Below are positions 13,216 through 17,557 of a DNA stretch of 17,557 bases, piece after piece. Numbering within the stretch: the first letter of the stretch is position 1; every line of letters starts with the position of its first letter. Source of the stretch: JAULUH01 sp032111745 (lineage in GTDB: Bacteria; Chloroflexota; Anaerolineae; JAAEKA01); NCBI GenBank assembly GCA_032111745.1, contig JAULUH010000295.1, positions 1-17,557 on the forward strand, written 5' to 3'. The position numbers and the translations under genes were made by a program. Below the pieces are notes generated by a model. The model had not been told where the DNA came from, did not search any database, and was given only the letters and a program-made list of their open reading frames with translations.

Positions 13216-14220
13216 CTAGCCCTTCTTTCGACTACCCTTGCCGGTGCCGGCCCGGCCTTTGGCAGCGGGCGGCTGGGGCAGCGCATAGCCCAGCAGGCGC
13301 AGGCGGCTTTCATCCTGACGCCAGTTGGGCCACACCTTGACTCGCAACTCGAGGTACACCTGCGTGCCCACCAGGGCCTCGATCTCCGGCCGCGCGGCCT
13401 GGCCGATTTGCTTGATCAGCTGGCCGTCCTTGCCGACGACGATGGCCTTCTGGGACTCCCGCTCGACATAAATAGTAGCACTGACATAGGTCATTTCCGC
13501 AGAGCGCACCTTGAACTCGTGGACCACGACGGCCGCGCTGTGGGGCACCTCCTGCCGCGTCGCCAACAGCACCTGCTCTCGCACCAGCTCGGCGGCCACA
13601 GCGCGCTCCTCCTGGTCGGTGATCTGGTCGCCGGGATAGTAACGGGGGCCAAGGGGCAGCAGAGCCACGATGCGCTCCAGAAGATCATCCCGGCCGGCGG
13701 CATCCAGGGCAGACAGGGCCACCCAGTCACGGTGGTTGGGCAGCAGCTCCTGGTAGGCGGCGAGGCGCCCGGTGACGTCCTTAGCCGCGGCCAGGTCGAG
13801 TTTATTGAGGGCCAGCACCAGCGGTGTGCCGGGAGCGCGCTGGCTGATGGTGGTGGCGATGATCGCATCCGCCCGGGAGGGATCGGCGCTCATGTCCACC
13901 ACCAGGCAGATGACGTCAGCATCGGCCAGCGCCTCGGTGGCCTGGTCGACCATGGTCTCGCCCAGGCGGTGCTGGGGCTTGTGTAGACCCGGAGTGTCCA
14001 CGAAGACCAGCTGCGCGTCCGGCCGGGTGAGGATGCCGAGCAGGCGCTGGCGCGTGGTCTGGGGCCGGGGGCTGACGATGGCGATCTTCTGGCCCAGCCA
14101 GCCGTTGATCAGCGTCGACTTGCCCACGTTGGGCCGGCCGACCACAGCTACGAAGCCGGAGCGATGGTCCGGCGGCAGGTCCTCCGGGAGCAAGAGGTCG
14201 GCGAATTCTGCGTTGTCCAT
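13216..14220 (-). CDS. era: GTPase Era
   Basis: This 334-residue protein is Era, the essential GTPase that binds the 3' end of 16S rRNA and assists 30S subunit assembly. All G motifs are present: G1 GRPNVGKST (28-36), G2 in SPRPQTTR (50-57), G3 DTPG (75-78), G4 NKLD (139-142) and G5 SAL (170-172). The C-terminal KH RNA-binding domain carries GKDGQLIKQIG (263-273). It is somewhat longer than the usual 300 residues, owing to an acidic N-terminal extension of about 20 residues and a basic Gly/Lys tail (KGRAGTGKGSRKKG). The ATG at 14220 has AGGAAG a few bases upstream. It begins 27 bp after the yhhQ stop, so the two are probably co-transcribed. Confidence 0.96.
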   Translation of the reverse strand: MDNAEFADLLLPEDLPPDHRSGFVAVVGRPNVGKSTLINGWLGQKIAIVSPRPQTTRQRLLGILTRPDAQLVFVDTPGLHKPQHRLGETMVDQATEALADADVICLVVDMSADPSRADAIIATTISQRAPGTPLVLALNKLDLAAAKDVTGRLAAYQELLPNHRDWVALSALDAAGRDDLLERIVALLPLGPRYYPGDQITDQEERAVAAELVREQVLLATRQEVPHSAAVVVHEFKVRSAEMTYVSATIYVERESQKAIVVGKDGQLIKQIGQAARPEIEALVGTQVYLELRVKVWPNWRQDESRLRLLGYALPQPPAAKGRAGTGKGSRKKG

Positions 14221-14247
14221 GGCTTCCTATCCTGGCTCTATCCTGGC

Positions 14248-15012
14248 TCAGACCCGCAGGGTAAATGGGTTGAAGTCGGTGTCGACGTCGTAGTAGTCCT
14301 CTTGCTCCGCGCGTTTGAGGAAGTTGACGATCCCATAGGTGGCGGGGGTGAAGAGGATCTCGATGCCCACCTTGAAGATGTAGTTGGCGGCGATCAATCC
14401 CCACAGGGCGGACGGCGGAAACACGCCCAGGAGGGTAGCGGTGATGGCGAAGACGGTCGTATCGACGGCTTGGCCGACCAGGGTGGAGCCAATAGTGCGT
14501 GCCCACAGGAACCGGCCCGCGGTGAGCACCTTCATGCGGGCCAGCACGTAGGAGTTGGTGAACTCGCCGGCGAAGTAGGCCAGGAGGCTGGCAACGATGA
14601 TGGCACCGGTGCTGACACCGCCGAGGATGGCATCGTAGGCGGCCTGGCCGACCTCCTCCGGAGCGGCGCCCGACCCGGCGGCGCCGGGGATTTGCTCGGC
14701 CACATAGGCGCCCCAGGCGGGATCGCCTGGCAGGCGGGAGACCAGCCAGAAGGTGGCACCCATGAGGGCGGCACAGGCAAAGCCCACCCAGATCACCCGC
14801 CGGCTGCGCTTGTAGCCGTAGACCTCGGTCAGGATGTCGCCGAAGATGTAGCTGATGGGGAAGAGCAGGGTGCCGGCGTCGAAGGCCAGGCGGAGGCCCC
14901 ACAGGCTGACGCCCCAGTCCACCAGCTTGGCCGAGGATGCGATGTTGCTGGTAAGCAGGGCGGTGACGAACAGGGCCATCACCCCGTCGTAGTACCTGTA
15001 CGGCCGGTCCAT
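14248..15012 (-). CDS. yhhQ: Queuosine precursor transporter (YhhQ/DUF165 family)
   Basis: This integral membrane protein of 254 residues belongs to the YhhQ (DUF165, Vut_1) family, which imports the queuosine precursors preQ0 or preQ1 for tRNA modification. Recognisable family segments are ALFVTALLTSNIASSAKLV, FPISYIFGDILTEVYGYKRSRR, LLAYFAGEFTNSYVLARMK and TIGSTLVGQAVDTTVFAI. I estimate six membrane helices. An unusual, Gly/Ala-rich loop of about 25 residues (PGDPAWGAYVAEQIPGAAG and following) sits between helices three and four. The ATG at 15012 was chosen because a GGTGG element is upstream; a GTG three codons earlier (15021) is possible. No preQ1 riboswitch fold is apparent in the short leader, but a hairpin lies directly upstream. 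The specific substrate cannot be told from the sequence. Confidence 0.88.
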   Translation of the reverse strand: MDRPYRYYDGVMALFVTALLTSNIASSAKLVDWGVSLWGLRLAFDAGTLLFPISYIFGDILTEVYGYKRSRRVIWVGFACAALMGATFWLVSRLPGDPAWGAYVAEQIPGAAGSGAAPEEVGQAAYDAILGGVSTGAIIVASLLAYFAGEFTNSYVLARMKVLTAGRFLWARTIGSTLVGQAVDTTVFAITATLLGVFPPSALWGLIAANYIFKVGIEILFTPATYGIVNFLKRAEQEDYYDVDTDFNPFTLRV

Positions 15013-15032
15013 AGTTGCCACCGGTCCGCGAA

Positions 15033-15075
15033 AACGGCTGCAGCCATCCTACAGGCCCCGGCGGCGGCAGCCGTT
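15033..15075 (-). terminator. Probable terminator or leader hairpin between flavodoxin and yhhQ genes
   Basis: Two 9-bp arms, AACGGCTGC (15033-15041) and GCAGCCGTT (15067-15075), are perfect inverted repeats around 25 bases. On the minus strand the second arm runs into a TTTT tract. It lies 33 bp after the flavodoxin-like stop and about 21 bp before the yhhQ start, so it could end the mdh unit or attenuate yhhQ. The loop is long for a standard terminator. Confidence 0.45.
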
Positions 15076-15107
15076 ACGACAAACCAGGCTGGGTCACTGC
15101 GGCCCAA

Positions 15108-15644
15108 TCAGCTGGTCCCCACCATGGCCCGCAGATCCTCACCCCAGCGGTAGGCTGACGGCAGGTCGATCAGGTCGAATCCCTGCAGCGGCTCGTGCAT
15201 GAGCCAGTGATAGAACCATTCCAGGATGCCGCGATCGTGCTGATCCAGGATCTCCGGGTCGAGGCGGCCGCCGAAGCCGCGGCAGTCCAGAACCTCGCCG
15301 CCGGCCAGGTGGGCCAGGCCATCGGCGTATTCCTGCTGGGTGAAGACGAGTTCGTCCTCCTCACCGGTCAGGCCTGACGGGCGCTCCCAGCGGGCGGCTG
15401 CCGTGATGAAGGATGCGATCCTGCGTTTGGCCAGCAGGTTCCGGTTGACGCGCACGAAGTCACGCACCGACGGCAGGTATTCGCCGCCGTAGATCGGCGA
15501 GCCGATCACCACGACATCGTAGGGACGCACGTCCGGATGGGTAGCGGCGTTGGCGATGTCGGCTCCCATGCCGTCGGCGATGGACTGGGCCACTTCCTGG
15601 GTGGAACCGTATTTGCTGCCGTAGACGACCAGGCACTTAGCCAT
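15108..15644 (-). CDS. Flavodoxin-domain protein (Flavodoxin_5/HemG-like)
   Basis: A 178-residue soluble protein with a flavodoxin fold. The FMN-phosphate loop is GSKYGSTQEV (9-18), followed by YDVVVIGSPIYGGEYLPSVRDFV (about 42-64), typical of the flavodoxin_5 group, which includes menaquinone-dependent protoporphyrinogen oxidase HemG. The C-terminal region (EWFYHWLMHEPLQGFDLIDLP) does not settle a particular function, and no haem-synthesis gene is nearby, so a general FMN-binding redox role is the safe call. The ATG has a good ribosome site (GAGGAAA; a second GGAG overlaps the mdh stop). It starts 13 bp after mdh, which implies co-transcription and perhaps a link to electron flow, but nothing in the sequence proves that. 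Confidence 0.82.
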   Translation of the reverse strand: MAKCLVVYGSKYGSTQEVAQSIADGMGADIANAATHPDVRPYDVVVIGSPIYGGEYLPSVRDFVRVNRNLLAKRRIASFITAAARWERPSGLTGEEDELVFTQQEYADGLAHLAGGEVLDCRGFGGRLDPEILDQHDRGILEWFYHWLMHEPLQGFDLIDLPSAYRWGEDLRAMVGTS

Positions 15645-15657
15645 TTTCCTCGTCTCC

Positions 15658-16584
15658 TTATAGGTTCAGCGCGGCCATGCTGGAGCGGATCAGGTCGGCG
15701 GATTTCTCCAGCCCGGCGCGCTCCTCGTCGTTGAGGTCGACTTCCAGTATCTGCTCCACGCCGTGGCGGCCCAGCTTGACGGGCACGCCGAAGCAGATGT
15801 CATCCAGCCCATACTCGCCCTGCAGGTACACCGAGCAGGGGAGGATCATCTTGCGATCCTTGAGGATGGCTTCGACCATCTGCATCGTGGCCGCGCTGGG
15901 GGCGAAGAAGGCGCTGCCCTGTTTCAAGAGGGACACGATTTCGCCGCCGCCCTTGCGCGTGCGCTCGACGATGGCGGCCACGCGGTCGGGGGGCAGGAGC
16001 TCGGTGATGGGGATGCCGGCGACCGTGGAATAGCGCGCCAGCGGCACCATCTCGTCGCCGTGGCCGCCCATCACGAAGGCATGGGTATTCTCCACGCTGA
16101 CGTTCAGCTCCATGGCGATGAAGGCTCGCATGCGAGCGCTGTCCAGGACACCGGCCTGGCCGATGCAGCGCTCCCTGGGCAAGCCGCTGATCTTGTAAGC
16201 CAGGTAGACCATGGTGTCCAGGGGGTTAGTGACCAGGATGACGATGGCGTCGGGCGAGGCCTTGACGATGTTCTCGACCACCCCGCGCACGATCTTCGCA
16301 TTAGTTTCTACCAGGTCCTCGCGGGTCATGCCGGGCTTGCGGGGCAGGCCGGCGGTGATCACCACGATGTCGGAGTTGGCTGTCTCAGCATAGTCGTTGG
16401 TGCCGACGATGTGCAGGTCGTAGCCCTCGACGGGGCCCGCCTCCAGCAAGTCCAGGGCCTTGCCCTGGGGCATGCCTTCGACGATGTCTATCAGGACGAC
16501 ATCGCCCAATTCCTTGGCGGCGCACCAGTGGGCGGCGGTCGCCCCGACAAAGCCTGCGCCCACAATTGTGATCTTGTTACGCAT
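15658..16584 (-). CDS. mdh: Malate dehydrogenase (LDH-like type)
   Basis: This 308-residue cytoplasmic enzyme interconverts malate and oxaloacetate with NAD(H) in the citric acid cycle. The Rossmann loop is VGAGFVGATAA (8-18) and Asp33 at the end of the second strand favours NAD over NADP. The substrate loop PRKPGMTR (81-88) has Arg at the position that separates malate from lactate dehydrogenases (Arg82), with Arg88 as second carboxylate binder. Catalytic Asp148 and Arg151 lie in AGVLDSARMR, and the proton-relay His175 is in GGHGDEM. Length and motifs match the LDH-like MDH of Chloroflexus and other bacteria. The ATG has GGAGGA about nine bases upstream. The flavodoxin-like gene follows after 13 bp. 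The 188-bp gap before it holds no convincing -35/-10 pair, only a small CCGGAG/CTCCGG hairpin (16625-16640). Confidence 0.95.
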   Translation of the reverse strand: MRNKITIVGAGFVGATAAHWCAAKELGDVVLIDIVEGMPQGKALDLLEAGPVEGYDLHIVGTNDYAETANSDIVVITAGLPRKPGMTREDLVETNAKIVRGVVENIVKASPDAIVILVTNPLDTMVYLAYKISGLPRERCIGQAGVLDSARMRAFIAMELNVSVENTHAFVMGGHGDEMVPLARYSTVAGIPITELLPPDRVAAIVERTRKGGGEIVSLLKQGSAFFAPSAATMQMVEAILKDRKMILPCSVYLQGEYGLDDICFGVPVKLGRHGVEQILEVDLNDEERAGLEKSADLIRSSMAALNL

Positions 16585-16772
16585 ACGTCTGAGTCCTCCA
16601 GGCCGGAATGGTGATAGCAGCTAGCCGGAGTGGCCTCCGGATACGAAACGGTCAAAGACAACAAACAAGGGAACTGATCCAGCCCCGGGCCGGGTCAGCA
16701 CCCTCGTCACCGACCTTGGTCCAGGCTACGATGCCTCCAACAGGTCACGATCTCACCACCAGGGATCGAGCA

Positions 16773-17557
16773 TCAGGCCGCGGCGGGCATCTCCTCGATC
16801 TGCTCGGCGAGCCGGCCATCGCCGCGCTCCACGGCCATGCGCTCGACCTCGATGCCGTCAGCGGCCAGGACAGGGACCAGCGCGGCGATGGCGCACTCCA
16901 GCATGGTCTCGTCGGGCTCGCGCGTGGTTAGCCGTTGCAGGGCCAGGCCGGGGGCGATCAGCAGCTTGACGATGGGGTTGGCCTGGTGCTTGGCCGAGAA
17001 GCGCAGGAACTCGTAGCTAATGCCAGCCACCACGGGGATGAGCAGCAGGCGCGATCCCAAGCGAGCCACATAGGCCAGGGGGCCCTCGATGAAGTTGAAG
17101 TGGAGCGGCGCAAATAGGACGATGCTGAGTACCAACACCATCAACAGGAAACTTGTGCCACACCGGGGGTGCTGCACCGAGAACTTGGCCACCGAGGGGG
17201 GCGTCAGCGCAGCGCCCGCCTCGTAGGCGTTGATGGTCTTGTGCTCAGCACCATGATACTGGAAGACCCGCCGGATGTCAGGCATCCTGGCGATTAGCAC
17301 CAAATAGAGCAGGAACAGCGCCAGGCGTAGCACGCCCTCCAGAAACGCCCCAGCCACCGGGGTCAGCTCCAGCGCCCCTTCCAGCCATTTGCCGATGGCC
17401 GCCGGCACGAAGAAGAACACGCCGATGGCGATAGCCAGCGAGACCGCTACCGTGGTCCAGGCTAGCGGCCCGGTGAACTGCACGTCCTCTTCCTCGCTCA
17501 ACGCCACGTCCGCGGACCACAAGAGCGACCGCGTGCCCAACACCAGGGCATCCCACA
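16773..17557 (-). CDS. YqhQ-like DUF1385 membrane protein, 5' end outside the window
   Basis: The frame enters from the right edge and covers about 260 C-terminal residues. It begins in the WDALVLGTRSLLWSADVA segment, which in this family is internal, so the true start lies beyond the window. DUF1385 hallmarks are present: YHGAEHKTINAYEAG and HPRCGTSFLL, with several hydrophobic helices around them (TVAVSLAIAIGVFFFVPAAI, LALFLLYLVLI, LLMVLVLSIVLFA and LLLIPVVAGISYEF). The biochemical function of the family is not established; the conserved His, Glu and Cys residues suggest metal binding or catalysis in the membrane. The last 50 residues are a soluble acidic tail. It ends 188 bp before mdh and is probably transcribed separately from it. 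Confidence 0.88.
   Translation of the reverse strand, partial: WDALVLGTRSLLWSADVALSEEEDVQFTGPLAWTTVAVSLAIAIGVFFFVPAAIGKWLEGALELTPVAGAFLEGVLRLALFLLYLVLIARMPDIRRVFQYHGAEHKTINAYEAGAALTPPSVAKFSVQHPRCGTSFLLMVLVLSIVLFAPLHFNFIEGPLAYVARLGSRLLLIPVVAGISYEFLRFSAKHQANPIVKLLIAPGLALQRLTTREPDETMLECAIAALVPVLAADGIEVERMAVERGDGRLAEQIEEMPAAA

Noticed and set aside
13162..13986. 274-codon plus-strand open frame opposite era
   Set aside because: The His/Gln/Gly-rich translation is a mirror of era codons; era itself is unambiguous.
15013..15107. preQ1 riboswitch upstream of yhhQ
   Set aside because: I looked for the short preQ1 aptamer hairpin and A-rich tail; only a 9-bp inverted repeat with a TTTT tract is present, better read as a terminator or simple leader hairpin.
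16585..16772. Promoter of mdh
   Set aside because: Candidate boxes (for example TTGTTT with CGTATC, or TGCTATCAC without a -35) do not form a convincing pair with correct spacing.

Overview
This is a GC-rich chromosomal window, most likely from an uncultured or environmental member of the Chloroflexota (Anaerolineae or Caldilineae type). That placement is inferred from gene content: a DUF5335 protein, a large membrane STAND ATPase with WD40 repeats, an LDH-type malate dehydrogenase, a YqhQ/DUF1385 protein and YhhQ next to Era. It rests on no marker gene and is tentative. No tRNA, rRNA, CRISPR array, transposase or reverse transcriptase is visible.

Layout. The first 620 bases are read rightward: the tail of a probable radical SAM protein, then a DUF5335 gene with its own sigma70-like promoter. 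A perfect 16-bp hairpin (684-721) separates these from the rest, which all reads leftward. In order of leftward transcription the units are: a partial YqhQ/DUF1385 membrane protein (edge to 16773); malate dehydrogenase plus a flavodoxin-like protein (16584-15108); queuosine-precursor transporter YhhQ, the GTPase Era and a short DUF433-like protein (15012-12944), ending at a hairpin near 12850; a 670-bp gene-free spacer with a purine-rich G-quadruplex candidate and two dyad symmetries; a cupin of the type I phosphomannose isomerase kind plus a KP-43-like subtilase (12275-8320) behind a strong promoter; and a four-gene unit (8163-743) behind a second strong promoter.

The four-gene unit is the most interesting part. 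It encodes, in order, a CHAT-protease/FGE-sulfatase-fold fusion, a divergent SIR2-like protein, a 1209-residue STAND ATPase with one membrane helix and 14 WD40 repeats (start overlapping the SIR2 stop by ATGA), and a secreted SH3-domain protein with a cysteine-rich tail. It runs from one promoter to one strong terminator, with no obvious internal terminator. The parts recall NLR-like bacterial immune and conflict systems, in which a STAND ATPase with a repeat sensor controls NADase or protease effectors. Here sensor, SIR2 and CHAT are on separate proteins, the SIR2 domain has lost conserved NAD-site residues, and the FGE domain lacks its copper cysteines. An immune or signalling role is inference. 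The adjacent subtilase, with no visible signal peptide, may or may not belong to the same function.

The right-hand part (12944 to the end) is mostly housekeeping: ribosome assembly (Era), tRNA modification precursor uptake (YhhQ) and central carbon metabolism (Mdh).
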